From assembly GCA_900110635.1 (NCBI GenBank), contig FOEK01000010.1, positions 1 to 64,000 on the forward strand: DNA of 64,000 nt, written 5' to 3'. The notes under the pieces were generated by a model. The model saw only the letters and a list, made by a program, of their open reading frames with translations, searched no databases and was not told where the DNA came from. Of the stretch, positions 36,505-46,625 are shown in pieces. This stretch comes from Lachnospiraceae bacterium NE2001 (lineage in GTDB: Bacteria > Bacillota > Clostridia > Lachnospirales > Lachnospiraceae). The first letter of the stretch is position 1. Each line of letters begins with the position of its first letter. A program made the position numbers and the translations under genes.

Positions 36505-39500
36505 ATGACAGGTTATGATACCACTAATATAACCAATACTTCTTTTTCTGAACTGGCTCTTGCTCTTGCAAATGATTATGATTCCATTTATGTCATTGAT
36601 TCAAAGGATGACAGCTATGTGGAATATACTGCTGAGGGTGGCGATAAGAAGCTTGTTGTCAGGTCCAGAGGAGATAATTTCTTTGAGGATCTTAAGGCAC
36701 AGTGCCGTGCTTTTGTATGGCCTGCTGATCAGGGGTATTTTCTTAGAGAGTTCCAGAAGGATAGATTTATAAAGAATCTTGAAAAGGGGAAGTCTTTTTC
36801 TCTTAGATATAGATTATCTATAGATAATAAACCGGTTTATTATCTTCTTAAATCCATCAGGGAGAATGGCCAGAATATAATAATTGGTGTTCAAAATATT
36901 GATGAACAAATGCAGCAAGAGCTTAAGGAGAAAGAAAAGAGCAGAACTTATTCTGAGATAGCCAAGTCTCTTGCCGGAATGTATGAGGCTATATATTACA
37001 TAGACACAAATACTGGATTTTATACAGAGTATTATTCAAGCCAGAGCTATTCTGAGCTTGGAATAGATACCGGTGGCGAAAATTTCTTTGAGAAGGTAAA
37101 AAATGACATTCAGGTGCATATCTTTGAGGAAGACAGGGATATGCTGGTTCAGAGGCTTGACAGAGATTTTCTGCTGTCTAGGCTTAAGGAGGACAATACC
37201 TATTCCATCGTTTACAGGCAGATGATCGATGGAGAGATTCAGTATTTAAATCTTTTAGTTTTCAGGCAGGAAAATGATGAGGAACATATAGTTATAGGTA
37301 TTCAGAATATCAACGAGCAGAGGAAACAGGAGGAGGATTCTCTTGTTTATGGTCACATCGCAGGCTCCCTTGCCAGCAGATATGAGGTTATATATTACAT
37401 AGATATATTTTCAAATGAATATACCCAGTATAGCGCCAGTGAGGAGTATGCAAAGCTGGGTACCACAAAGAAGGGTGAGGATTTCTTTAAGGATGCCAGC
37501 GAGGATATAAAGAAGTTTATCCATGAGGATGATAGGGAGAGAGTTCTTACTGTTATGAACAAAGAACATCTCCTCGGTATCATTTCAAAGGAAGGCTCCA
37601 TGACTCTAACATATCGTCAGCTTCTGGGAGGTGAGTCTCAGTATGTAACTATGACGGCTGTAAGACCTAAGAATGATGAGAAGCATCTTGTGATAGGTGT
37701 TACCAATATAGATGCTCAGATAAAGCGTGAGGAGTCTATTAAGGACGAGAGTCAGACTTTTAGAGAGATCGCTATGGCTATGGCCGAGCAGTACGAGGTT
37801 ATATATCAGGTAAATATAAAGACTGATGAATATATGGAGTACAGCTCCAGTGACAGGTATTCCAGACTTAAGATTGACGCAAAGGGAACAAACTTCTTTG
37901 AAAAAACTCAGGAAAATATGAAGACTGATATATTCGCTGAGGATTATCCTATGATGGCAGTGGCCATGAAGAAGGAATTCCTTCTCGAAACCTTGGAGCA
38001 GACTGGTAAGTTTGTCATTAATTACAGGCTGATCCTTGATGGTCGTCCACAGTATGTTACTCTCTTTGCCCTTAGACCCAAGCTGGATAGTGATCATATC
38101 ATTATGGCTGTTACAAATATCGATGCCACAAGAAGAAGAGAGCTTCTTTTTGAGGATGCTTTGGACAGCGCTATGGATATGGCCAATCATGATCCTCTTA
38201 CAGGTCTTAAGAATAAGCGTGCTTACGCTCAGGCTGAAATGATCCTTGATGAGGAGATATCGAAGAATAAGGGACGTAATTTCGCTATATTTGTGGCTGA
38301 TATTAATGGTCTGAAGAAGATAAATGACACTGAAGGCTCAAAATCTGGCGATTCCATAATTCAGAATGTCAGCAGGATGGTGTCTGAGGTATTCCTGAAC
38401 TCGCAGATATTTAGAGTTGGTGGCGATGAGTTTGTAGTAATCTTTGAAGAGGAAAACTATAAGAACAGAAAGCTGCTTATTGATTGCTTTGATAGTGTTC
38501 AGGCTCAGAATCGTGATAAGGGTGAAGTTACAGTAGCCTATGGTATTACTGACTTTAATCCTGTATTAGATAAAAGGGTACAGGATGTTTACGATAAGGC
38601 TCATAAGAAGATGCTCGTAAATAAGAAGCTGTACCAGGAGATTGAAGAAAAGGAAACTCTCCTTAGGCTCAGGGAATATGAGCAGGATGAGATGTTCTAT
38701 AATCTGTTTGTCCAGCTTGTTGCTGAGATGACAAATATTGAGAATCAGGATAAACGCAGGGTTGTAGATATAATAAATAAAATATCAGCTATGTTCCGTC
38801 TGTCTAAGACTGTTACCAGAATCTACCATTCGCCTATGGAAGAAAAGATGGGTAAGGGGGAGATTATCAGCAGCTATGATACTGGCATCGAAGGAGAAGA
38901 AATCATGTCCTTCAGAGTGGAATCCAAGGTTGGTATCATTACTGCAAATTCGGCATATATGTCTAAGGATGAGATACCGCTCAGCGATAAAGAGAATGAA
39001 CAGCTAAGACTAGTTATGAAGACCGTCCTTAGCTATATAAACAGAAACCGTATCAGAGATATGGTTGAAGAGCTTACCTACTATGATGCTGATGGATTTA
39101 AGAATCTGAGATCAATGCAGCGATATATCGCAAACAACCTTAAGTCTATGAATGACAGGGCGGCATTTAGATATAATCTTAAACATTTCACTCTTGTTAA
39201 TAATCAGGTGGGCAAGGAAACAGGTGACGTTGTTATGAAACGTCATTTTGAACAGCTTGAGTCTATAATAGGAGAAAGAGGAACTCTTTGTAGACTTGGC
39301 GGTGATAACTTTGCAGGAGTATGCGGTAAGGAGCAGCTAGGACAGGTGCTTACTTATCTATCTGAGGCTCCAGTTGTATATGACTCTGTAGAAGGTAAGA
39401 GTCTGAATATATCTACTAGTGTAGGAGTATTTCGAATTCCTGATGATGCGTTGATCAGACATGCGGGCGACATTATGGAGAAGATTATTATAGCCTTTCA

Positions 39501-40350
39501 CGCTGCACAGAATGGTGGTAAGGATAGCATAGTATTCTTTAATGGTGATCTGATCAAGAATAGAGAGAGCTCTATGAGGGTTCAGCTGCTGTTTCCTGAC
39601 GCTCTGCGTAATGAAGAGTTCAGTGTTTACTATCAGCCGAAGGTTGATATCAGAACAGGAGAGATCATAGGAGCAGAGGCTCTCTGTCGATGGTTTCACG
39701 AAGGAGAGATGATCAGTCCGGCGGCTTTCATTCCTATGCTTGAGGAGACCAATGATATCTGCAAGCTGGATTTCTATATGCTGGAGCATGTATGCAGAGA
39801 TATCAGACGCTGGATGGATGAGGGACGTAAGGTTGTACGTATATCTGTAAATCTATCACGTAAGCATATGATAAATGTTAATCTTCTGGATAATCTCCTG
39901 AAGATTATAGATAGACACAATGTGCCTCACAGCTGTATAGAGATAGAACTGACGGAGACAACGACAGATGTCGGATTCAGCGACCTGAAGAGAGTAGTTA
40001 CAGGTCTTCAGAGTGTCGGAATCTTTACTTCAGTAGATGATTTCGGAGTTGGATATTCATCTCTGAATCTTATCAGAGAGCTCCCTTGGAATGTTATCAA
40101 GGTTGATAAGAGCTTCCTTCCTCAGGGAGATAATGAGATGGATGATGTGAGCAAGATTATGTTTAAGCACGTTATCCAGATGACAACTGAGATGGGTATT
40201 GAGTGTATAGTAGAGGGCGTTGAAACAGTGAAACAGCGTGCTATTCTTGAAGAGAATAATTGCTGCTATGCCCAGGGCTTTCTGTATGATAGACCACTTC
40301 CAAAAAATGAATTCGAGGAAAGACTGATTCAGGGACCATATTCAGTTTGA
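36505..40350 (+). CDS. Four-PAS GGDEF / degenerate GGDEF / EAL protein
   Basis: A 1281-aa cytoplasmic c-di-GMP protein with no hydrophobic helix. Residues 10-545 hold four tandem PAS-like repeats of about 130 aa, each opening with AxxLAxxYExIYYID and closing with IVIGVTNID-like segments. GGDEF 1 (about 560-710) has an intact GGDEF near 639 but no RxxD site. A linker of about 150 aa follows, then a degenerate GGDEF (GGDNF). The C-terminal EAL domain is intact: EAL at 1058, NLSRKHM, ELTETTTD, DDFGVGYSSL, IKVDKSF, VEGVET. It should therefore degrade c-di-GMP and perhaps also make it. A GTG at 36496 is in frame; GGGGTG at 36493-36498 suits ATG 36505. No partner gene is obvious. Confidence 0.9.
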   Translation: MTGYDTTNITNTSFSELALALANDYDSIYVIDSKDDSYVEYTAEGGDKKLVVRSRGDNFFEDLKAQCRAFVWPADQGYFLREFQKDRFIKNLEKGKSFSLRYRLSIDNKPVYYLLKSIRENGQNIIIGVQNIDEQMQQELKEKEKSRTYSEIAKSLAGMYEAIYYIDTNTGFYTEYYSSQSYSELGIDTGGENFFEKVKNDIQVHIFEEDRDMLVQRLDRDFLLSRLKEDNTYSIVYRQMIDGEIQYLNLLVFRQENDEEHIVIGIQNINEQRKQEEDSLVYGHIAGSLASRYEVIYYIDIFSNEYTQYSASEEYAKLGTTKKGEDFFKDASEDIKKFIHEDDRERVLTVMNKEHLLGIISKEGSMTLTYRQLLGGESQYVTMTAVRPKNDEKHLVIGVTNIDAQIKREESIKDESQTFREIAMAMAEQYEVIYQVNIKTDEYMEYSSSDRYSRLKIDAKGTNFFEKTQENMKTDIFAEDYPMMAVAMKKEFLLETLEQTGKFVINYRLILDGRPQYVTLFALRPKLDSDHIIMAVTNIDATRRRELLFEDALDSAMDMANHDPLTGLKNKRAYAQAEMILDEEISKNKGRNFAIFVADINGLKKINDTEGSKSGDSIIQNVSRMVSEVFLNSQIFRVGGDEFVVIFEEENYKNRKLLIDCFDSVQAQNRDKGEVTVAYGITDFNPVLDKRVQDVYDKAHKKMLVNKKLYQEIEEKETLLRLREYEQDEMFYNLFVQLVAEMTNIENQDKRRVVDIINKISAMFRLSKTVTRIYHSPMEEKMGKGEIISSYDTGIEGEEIMSFRVESKVGIITANSAYMSKDEIPLSDKENEQLRLVMKTVLSYINRNRIRDMVEELTYYDADGFKNLRSMQRYIANNLKSMNDRAAFRYNLKHFTLVNNQVGKETGDVVMKRHFEQLESIIGERGTLCRLGGDNFAGVCGKEQLGQVLTYLSEAPVVYDSVEGKSLNISTSVGVFRIPDDALIRHAGDIMEKIIIAFHAAQNGGKDSIVFFNGDLIKNRESSMRVQLLFPDALRNEEFSVYYQPKVDIRTGEIIGAEALCRWFHEGEMISPAAFIPMLEETNDICKLDFYMLEHVCRDIRRWMDEGRKVVRISVNLSRKHMINVNLLDNLLKIIDRHNVPHSCIEIELTETTTDVGFSDLKRVVTGLQSVGIFTSVDDFGVGYSSLNLIRELPWNVIKVDKSFLPQGDNEMDDVSKIMFKHVIQMTTEMGIECIVEGVETVKQRAILEENNCCYAQGFLYDRPLPKNEFEERLIQGPYSV

Positions 40351-40462
40351 TGTCATTCGCAATAATCTTAAGTATAATTTACTGGTTTTATTGAACTTTA
40401 TCTGTTATATTATTGTTAGAACCAAGTGACTAAAGGTATTTATAACTAAAAAGGAGGGTTTT

Positions 40463-40609
40463 ATGGCTACATTGATAAAATGCCCCAAGTGTGGATCTAA
40501 TAGACTGGAGCCTGTGAAGCAGGCTGATGGACTTGCTGGAAAGATGGGAATGGTGGTTTACCTCTGTCTCAACTGCGGCAAGGAGTCAAAAATCAAAGAT
40601 AAGAAATAA
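40463..40609 (+). CDS. Small zinc-ribbon protein
   Basis: A 48-aa protein with two CxxC knuckles (CPKCG near residues 7-11 and CLNCG near 35-39), a four-cysteine zinc site. RBS AAGGAGGG is ideally spaced for ATG 40463. It is followed at once by a bidirectional terminator. No function can be assigned; such peptides are often nucleic-acid- or protein-binding. Confidence 0.8.
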   Translation: MATLIKCPKCGSNRLEPVKQADGLAGKMGMVVYLCLNCGKESKIKDKK

Positions 40610-40610
40610 A

Positions 40611-40650
40611 AATGTGACAGTTGAACCAAGTTCAACTGTCACATTTTTTC
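40611..40650. terminator. Bidirectional terminator between convergent genes
   Basis: A 16-bp perfect stem (40611-40626 with 40630-40645) and CAA loop, with T-runs on both strands. The stop codon of the minus-strand gene (40639-40641) lies inside the stem. Confidence 0.92.
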
Positions 40651-42495
40651 ATGATGCAGTTTTTTCTCACGGTACATATCTTTGTCGGCTTCTTTCATTC
40701 CTTCAAGGATATGACGGTAGGAGGATATTTCTGCCAGACCAACGCTGATACCAAAGGAGTATTTGGTAAAACGGGCAGAGGTCTTTTTTACTTCTGCATA
40801 TAGTTTGTCACGGAAGATATTTATATCTTCGTCTTCATCGCTTAGGAGAAAAGTGGCACAGAACTCATCTCCACCAATTCGGGCTGCAAACTCATTTTCC
40901 TGAAGTACCTCCCGGATACAGTTTGCTACAGCCTTGATGGCTCGGTCTCCTTCATAATGTCCAAAATTATCATTGATGGTTTTGAGACCATCTACATCTA
41001 TGCTTGAGATAACTACACGGAAGTTCTCAGGTAATGTACTCTCATCGCCGTGCTCATTCTCGTATAGTGCACGAATTCTATTTTCAAAGCCTCGTCTGTT
41101 ATACAGTCCAGTTAGCGGATCCTGCTGATACAATACCTTAATATCCTCAAGCTCACCCTGAAGTGAGAGCAGTTCCAGCTTCTTCAGGGTGTTGCCAACC
41201 ATAATAAGAAGCTGAGAGGTTACCACATCGAAAAATTGTGGTATATCATCTTTTATTTGTATAACAAAGTAACCATATAGCTCGTCCTGACAGTTTATTG
41301 GGAAGAATACATTGGTATTTCCCTCCAGCTCCTTATCACGGGATTTGGAGATAGGATAATCGATGGATACCTCCAGGTTATTTGATGGAGTGTCGTGAAG
41401 AACCACCTTCTTATATTCTTCAGCTTCTGCATAGAGCTGGTTTTTTAATATGGCATAGACGTGTGAGTAACGATTGGTATTTCTAAAAAGCTTCATCGCA
41501 CGTCTGATACATTCATTGGTATCCAGTACACTTCCAAACTGCATATTCATATGCACACATTGAACAGCGTTGTTGTGCTTTTCTGTGATGATGTCACGCA
41601 TCATTTCATAGTTCTGGATCAGCACTTCATTCAGGTTCATACAGCCACAGCTGGAGCGGTAGATGCATTTGCCACGGATGTGCTTCTTTCTTTTTAGACG
41701 TGTCAGATTAACGTGGTATTGTTCAACTATATCGACAGCTGCAGCGCACATATCATTCACATCAAAATCGATGGTTGTGAGCATAGGGATGTTTTCATTT
41801 CCCTCTGGTACATTATCAAGACCAGTTATTATAACGTCTTCGGGACACATGAATCCGCGTTTCTTTAAGGAATCTATAAGGGCAATAGCCATATAATCAT
41901 TGGAACAGATTATTGCTTCAGGAAGTCCTTTCTCTCTGGATATAAAGAACTCAGCAGTTTCGTCTCCCTGATTGATCCAGTAGTTACCGTGGAAGATATC
42001 CTTTTCCTCGTCTATGATAAGGCCAGCCTCAAGCATAGCATCCATAAATCCAGAAAGGCGGTTGGTAGTATCGTCCAGGTCAAATGATCCTGTAACAAAT
42101 CCTATGTCCTTAGCACCGTGATCGTTGATTATGTGCTTCGTCATGTTGTACATTTCCTGACGATCATCGAAGACCACGTTGTAGCAGCCTTCAACAGAGT
42201 TTCTAAGACATACGACAGGGCAGCTGGCTCCTCCAAGATGCTTTCTCAGGTCCAGGTTCATTTCATAGTTATGAAGAGTATCATCACAGGATATGATGCC
42301 GTCATAGTTTCTAAGATTTGACAGGGTGAATACCTTCTTAAGACCTTCTATATGTAAGTAGTCTCCGTCAGGTACAACACAGTTTGCAAACACATCAAGA
42401 GTATATCCGCGAGCACGCGATATGCGGTGCATAGCTGATATAACTTCGTTCTCATAGGACTGTATGCAGTTTCCAATAAATAGTGCTAGTCTCAT
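40639..42495 (-). CDS. Diguanylate cyclase with LacI/PBP-like sensor domain
   Basis: About 618 aa. Residues 1-290 form a periplasmic-binding-protein/LacI-type sensor fold (MRLALFIGNCIQSYENEV, GFVTGSFDLDDTTNRLSGF, AIICSNDYMAIALIDSLKKRG, VIITGLDNVPEG) without an N-terminal helix-turn-helix and without a signal peptide, so it is cytoplasmic. A helical and possibly GAF-like middle region follows (about 300-440), then a C-terminal GGDEF domain (RIGGDEF near 550, no RxxD site). It would couple an intracellular ligand, perhaps a sugar, to c-di-GMP synthesis. It is divergent from the galactoside genes at 42658. The start is uncertain: ATG 42495 matches the fold, but a TTG at 42525 and an ATG at 42504 are also in frame and none has a good ribosome site. 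Confidence 0.85.
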   Translation of the reverse strand: MRLALFIGNCIQSYENEVISAMHRISRARGYTLDVFANCVVPDGDYLHIEGLKKVFTLSNLRNYDGIISCDDTLHNYEMNLDLRKHLGGASCPVVCLRNSVEGCYNVVFDDRQEMYNMTKHIINDHGAKDIGFVTGSFDLDDTTNRLSGFMDAMLEAGLIIDEEKDIFHGNYWINQGDETAEFFISREKGLPEAIICSNDYMAIALIDSLKKRGFMCPEDVIITGLDNVPEGNENIPMLTTIDFDVNDMCAAAVDIVEQYHVNLTRLKRKKHIRGKCIYRSSCGCMNLNEVLIQNYEMMRDIITEKHNNAVQCVHMNMQFGSVLDTNECIRRAMKLFRNTNRYSHVYAILKNQLYAEAEEYKKVVLHDTPSNNLEVSIDYPISKSRDKELEGNTNVFFPINCQDELYGYFVIQIKDDIPQFFDVVTSQLLIMVGNTLKKLELLSLQGELEDIKVLYQQDPLTGLYNRRGFENRIRALYENEHGDESTLPENFRVVISSIDVDGLKTINDNFGHYEGDRAIKAVANCIREVLQENEFAARIGGDEFCATFLLSDEDEDINIFRDKLYAEVKKTSARFTKYSFGISVGLAEISSYRHILEGMKEADKDMYREKKLHHEKM

Positions 42496-42575
42496 AGAGA
42501 ACATAATAACATGGGAGGACTTCAAAATCCATAGTATTTATGCGAGAATTTTAATATATTGTGCCGTATGTTGTG

Positions 42576-42605
42576 ATGACAAGAAGCATTAAAATATGGT
42601 ATATT
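42576..42605 (+). promoter_or_regulatory. Possible promoter of the galactoside gene set
   Basis: ATGACA (42576-42581) or TGACAA one base later, spacer 17-18 nt, TATATT (42600-42605). It lies in the divergent region between the sensor-cyclase and the GH2 gene. Confidence 0.5.
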
Positions 42606-42657
42606 TATGAAGGGGGAATAATAAAAAAAATAAGTCGAGGAGGTACTTGATATTCTT

Positions 42658-45120
42658 ATGGGAGATAGACTTTATATCAATGATAACTGGAAGTTTTCCC
42701 CAGATTTTTCTGAGGAAATGCTTAAGGCGGATTTTTATGATAATGATATGGCTTTAGTTCGTTTGCCACACACGGTGAAGGAACTGCCATATCATTATTT
42801 TGATGAGAAGGATTATCAGATGGTGAGCGGTTATAGGCGTATCCTGGATGCTCCGAAGGAGTGGGAGGGCAAGTCTGTCATTCTTACCTTTGAGGGCGTG
42901 GCTCACGACGCAGCTGTATATGTGAATGGAGTTCAGGTTGCTGAGCATCACAGCGGATATACAGCATTTTCAGCTGACATAGCCCCGAACCTTAAGATAG
43001 GTGAGGAAAATGTCATAACTGTTCGATGCGATTCGAGAGAGTCTCTCAATGTTCCACCATTTGGCTTTGTTATTGACTATATGACATATGGAGGAATCTA
43101 TCGTGATGTCTATATCGATGTGAAGGAGAAGCAGTATATCGAGGATGTATTCATCACTACGAAGCTTGCTGAAAAATATGAGGAGGACGGAGTTCAGAGA
43201 GTAAGGTCTTCTCAGATTACCTCACAGATAAAGATCAAGGGGCCATCGGCTGGTCTGGCTATCAGACAGTTTATTCGCAAGGTGGGAGAGACTGAGTATA
43301 AAGAACTTGTTATGCAGGAGCTGGGAAATGATGAATCAGTTATCTATGATCTGCCTGCCAGAACAGGTGATGTGGCTCTCTGGGATATAGATAATCCTGT
43401 AAGATATGAAGTAAAGACTGAGCTGCTTAAACTCCCTGACAGCGCTAATAAGGCTGAGAAGGATGCCTTTACTGTACTTGATGAGTTCACTGTAAAGATT
43501 GGTTTCCGCAGGGCACAGTTCAAGGTGAGTGGTTTCTTCCTGAATGGACGCAAGGTTAAGATCAGAGGTCTCAATCGTCATCAGAGCTATCCTTATGTTG
43601 GATATGCTATGCCTCGTTCTATGCAGGAGAATGATGCGAATATCCTGAAATATGAGCTCGGTCTCAATGCCGTTCGTACCTCTCATTATCCGCAGAGTCA
43701 GTATTTTATAGATAAATGCGATGAGCTGGGACTGTTGGTGTTTACAGAGTTCCCAGGCTGGCAGCATATAGGCGATGCAGCCTGGAAGGATCAGGCTGTA
43801 ATTAATCTTCGTGAGATGGTAACTCAGTACAGAAACCATCCTTCCATCGTTCTCTGGGGAGTTCGCATAAATGAGTCTGTTGATGATGATGAGTTCTATA
43901 CAAGAACCAACGAGCTTTGTCGTGAGCTGGATCCAAGTCGTCAGACTGGTGGCGTTCGCTGCTATAAGAAGGGCAGCATGCTGGAGGATGTTTACACATA
44001 TAATGATTTCTCCCACACTGGAGATAATAAGGGTGTAGAGAAGAAGTCTGATATCACTCCTAACATAGATAAGCCTTATCTTGTCAGCGAATATAATGGC
44101 CATATGTATCCTACAAAGTCTTTCGACTGGGAAGAACATCGTATGGAACATATGCTGCGTCATGCAAATGTTATAGATGAGGTTTCAAATCAGTCAGACA
44201 TAGCAGGTTCATTTGGCTGGTGTATGTTTGATTATAATACACATAAGGACTTTGGAAGCGGTGACAGAATCTGCTACCACGGTGTGATGGATATGTTCCG
44301 AAATCCAAAGCTTGCGTCCTATGTATACAGCATTCAGCAGGAGAAGACGCCAATCCTCGAGGTCAGCTCCACCATGGATATAGGTGAACATCCAGGCAGT
44401 AACCGCGGAGAGGTATACATACTCACAAATGCTGACAGCGTTAAAATGTATAAGAATGATCGCTTTATCAAGGAATACACCCAGGCGGATTCGGCTTATA
44501 AGAACCTGCTTCACGGTCCTATCAAGATTGATGATTATATCGGAGACGCTATAGCAGAGGGCGAGCCAGATATGTCAGCAAAACAGGCTGAGGATTTAAA
44601 GTCACTGCTTAATGAAGTGGCTCGTGTAGGTCTTTATGGTATGTCCAAGAAGATGATGGCGAAGGCGGGCTATGTAAGTGTGAAATACCGTATGTCCCTC
44701 ACCGATGCTGTGGCATATTTCAATAAATACGTGGGCGACTGGGGAAGTGAGTCCACAATATATAAGTTTGAAGCATATAAAGACGGCGAGATAGTGAAGG
44801 AGCTTACCATAGCACCTATGACAAAACGCAAGCTGTCTGTTACAGTTGATCACAGGAATCTTCATGAAGATAACTCCTACGATGTTGCTGCTGTACGGAT
44901 TATGGATAAAGATGAAAATGGAATTGTTCTTCCATTTGCCAATGATCCGATCTGTCTGTCAACAATTGGACCGATAGAGATAATCGGACCAAGCATTTTG
45001 TCGCTTCAGGGCGGTATGGGCGGAACCTATGTAAAGACCACCGGAAAGACTGGCGAGGCGAAGCTCATCATAACACCACAGTACGGCGACTCAACCACCA
45101 TCAACTTTACAATCAACTAA
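42658..45120 (+). CDS. Glycoside hydrolase family 2 (beta-galactosidase-like)
   Basis: An 820-aa cytoplasmic retaining glycosidase: N-terminal jelly-roll (about 1-165; GVAHDAAVYVNGVQVAEHHSG), immunoglobulin-like domain, TIM barrel (VRTSHYPQSQYFIDKCDELGLLVF around residues 340-363), then C-terminal beta domains. The general acid is Glu406 in RINES and the nucleophile Glu478 in LVSEYNG. No signal peptide. RBS AGGAGG is 14 bases from ATG 42658, an unusually long gap. It is followed by a GPH symporter and GH36 alpha-galactosidase, so a beta-galactoside is the likely substrate, but beta-glucuronides or other sugars cannot be excluded. Confidence 0.88.
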   Translation: MGDRLYINDNWKFSPDFSEEMLKADFYDNDMALVRLPHTVKELPYHYFDEKDYQMVSGYRRILDAPKEWEGKSVILTFEGVAHDAAVYVNGVQVAEHHSGYTAFSADIAPNLKIGEENVITVRCDSRESLNVPPFGFVIDYMTYGGIYRDVYIDVKEKQYIEDVFITTKLAEKYEEDGVQRVRSSQITSQIKIKGPSAGLAIRQFIRKVGETEYKELVMQELGNDESVIYDLPARTGDVALWDIDNPVRYEVKTELLKLPDSANKAEKDAFTVLDEFTVKIGFRRAQFKVSGFFLNGRKVKIRGLNRHQSYPYVGYAMPRSMQENDANILKYELGLNAVRTSHYPQSQYFIDKCDELGLLVFTEFPGWQHIGDAAWKDQAVINLREMVTQYRNHPSIVLWGVRINESVDDDEFYTRTNELCRELDPSRQTGGVRCYKKGSMLEDVYTYNDFSHTGDNKGVEKKSDITPNIDKPYLVSEYNGHMYPTKSFDWEEHRMEHMLRHANVIDEVSNQSDIAGSFGWCMFDYNTHKDFGSGDRICYHGVMDMFRNPKLASYVYSIQQEKTPILEVSSTMDIGEHPGSNRGEVYILTNADSVKMYKNDRFIKEYTQADSAYKNLLHGPIKIDDYIGDAIAEGEPDMSAKQAEDLKSLLNEVARVGLYGMSKKMMAKAGYVSVKYRMSLTDAVAYFNKYVGDWGSESTIYKFEAYKDGEIVKELTIAPMTKRKLSVTVDHRNLHEDNSYDVAAVRIMDKDENGIVLPFANDPICLSTIGPIEIIGPSILSLQGGMGGTYVKTTGKTGEAKLIITPQYGDSTTINFTIN

Positions 45121-45146
45121 AAGACAGGGAACGGTTCTCTGTCTTT
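45121..45146 (+). repeat. GACAG palindrome repeat between GH2 and symporter genes
   Basis: AAGACAGGGAACGG continuing to CTCTGTCTTT, an imperfect 23-bp palindrome directly after the GH2 stop codon. It may also serve as a weak terminator. Confidence 0.75.
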
Positions 45147-45161
45147 GGCAAGGAGAAAAAT

Positions 45162-46580
45162 ATGGAGCTACGTTTAAAAGAGAAGATTTCTTATGGCCTT
45201 GGTGCTGTAGGAAAAGACATGGTTTACATGCTCTCAGCTAGTTATGTGCTATATTATTTCCAGGATGTTTTAGGAGTAAATGCCATAGCTATGGGTATCA
45301 TACTTATGGCAGCGAGAGTATTTGATGCATTTAATGATCCTATTATGGGTATTATAGTTGCAAAGACTAAGACCAAGTGGGGCAAGTTCCGTCCATGGCT
45401 GATGATTGGAACACTGACAAATGCGGTCATCCTCTTCTTGATGTTTGCCTGCCCACCAAGCCTTGATCCTAAAGGTCTAGTTGCTTATGCGGCAGTGACT
45501 TACATCCTCTGGGGTGTGACCTACACAATGATGGATATTCCGTACTGGTCAATGATTCCGGCATTTACCAAGTCGGGAAAAGAGCGTGAGGGTCTCACAA
45601 CTCTGGCTCGTTCCTGTGCGGGTGTTGGTTCAGCTCTTGTAACTATCTTTACTGTTATGATAGTAAATGCTATCGGCAAGACCATAGCTGGTGCGGATGC
45701 AACTGCAAAGCAGGTGGAGATAGCAGGTTTTAAGTGGTTTGCACTTCTTGTAGCAGCGCTGTTTATTATATTTATCATAATTACTTGTGTTAACATCAAG
45801 GAGCAGGCTACAGTGGATATGGAGTCTCCATCCGTTGGCCAGATGTTCAAAGCTCTTATAACTAACGATCAGGCTATGACTATTGTTATTGCCATAGTAC
45901 TTATCAATACATCGATTTATATCACATCGAATCTTGTAATCTATTTCTTCAAATACGATTTTGGCGGTGAGGGCTGGAAGGGCAGCTATACGTTCTTCAA
46001 TATGTTTGGAGGCGCTATCCAGATCCTTTCTATGATGATTTTCTATCCGCTGCTCCGTAAGTTTGCCAGCAATGTGAAGATATTCTATATCTGTCTTGCA
46101 AGTGCGATCATCGGTTATGGAGTACTGTTCGCTATAGCATTTATAAATATGTCAAATGTTTTTATCCTGTTTATTCCAGGCTTCTTTATCTTTGCAGCAA
46201 ACGGTGTTCTTCAGGTACTTACAACAGTATTCCTGGCAAACACAGTTGACTACGGTGACCTGAAGAACCATAGACGTGATGAGTCGGTTATCTTCTCTAT
46301 GCAGACCTTCGTTGTAAAGCTTGCATCGGGTGTGGCAGCGCTTATTGCATCTATCTGTCTTTCACTTAATAACCTTAAGGCTGAGTCCAGTGACGAGGTA
46401 GAGCAGGCCTATGACTTCGCAAAGGATGTTGCTGCAAGCTCTAAGCTTGGACTACGTATGACTATGACAATTGTTCCAATCATCGGTCTGTTCATAGCCA
46501 TCGTAGTATTCCGCAAGAAGTTCATTCTTACTGAAGAGAAGATGAATGAGATCACAGAAGAACTTAAATCACGTAAATAA
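45162..46580 (+). CDS. GPH-family sugar:cation symporter
   Basis: A 472-aa membrane transporter with about twelve hydrophobic helices, MelB/GPH family (MFS fold). Signatures are KISYGLGAVGKDMVYM at the N-terminus, DAFNDPIMG (cation-site Asp residues near 55-59) and KTKWGKFRPWLM. It probably brings in the galactoside hydrolysed by the flanking GH2 and GH36 enzymes with Na+ or H+. AAGGAG precedes ATG 45162. Confidence 0.92.
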   Translation: MELRLKEKISYGLGAVGKDMVYMLSASYVLYYFQDVLGVNAIAMGIILMAARVFDAFNDPIMGIIVAKTKTKWGKFRPWLMIGTLTNAVILFLMFACPPSLDPKGLVAYAAVTYILWGVTYTMMDIPYWSMIPAFTKSGKEREGLTTLARSCAGVGSALVTIFTVMIVNAIGKTIAGADATAKQVEIAGFKWFALLVAALFIIFIIITCVNIKEQATVDMESPSVGQMFKALITNDQAMTIVIAIVLINTSIYITSNLVIYFFKYDFGGEGWKGSYTFFNMFGGAIQILSMMIFYPLLRKFASNVKIFYICLASAIIGYGVLFAIAFINMSNVFILFIPGFFIFAANGVLQVLTTVFLANTVDYGDLKNHRRDESVIFSMQTFVVKLASGVAALIASICLSLNNLKAESSDEVEQAYDFAKDVAASSKLGLRMTMTIVPIIGLFIAIVVFRKKFILTEEKMNEITEELKSRK

Positions 46581-46625
46581 CCATTTGAGAATCGTCCCCA
46601 TTTGGTGGTTTTGGATGAGGTATAT

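Noticed and set aside
43336-44163. A 275-residue minus-strand frame inside the GH2 gene
   Set aside because: Antisense to a clear GH2 gene, no ribosome site, no recognisable domain.
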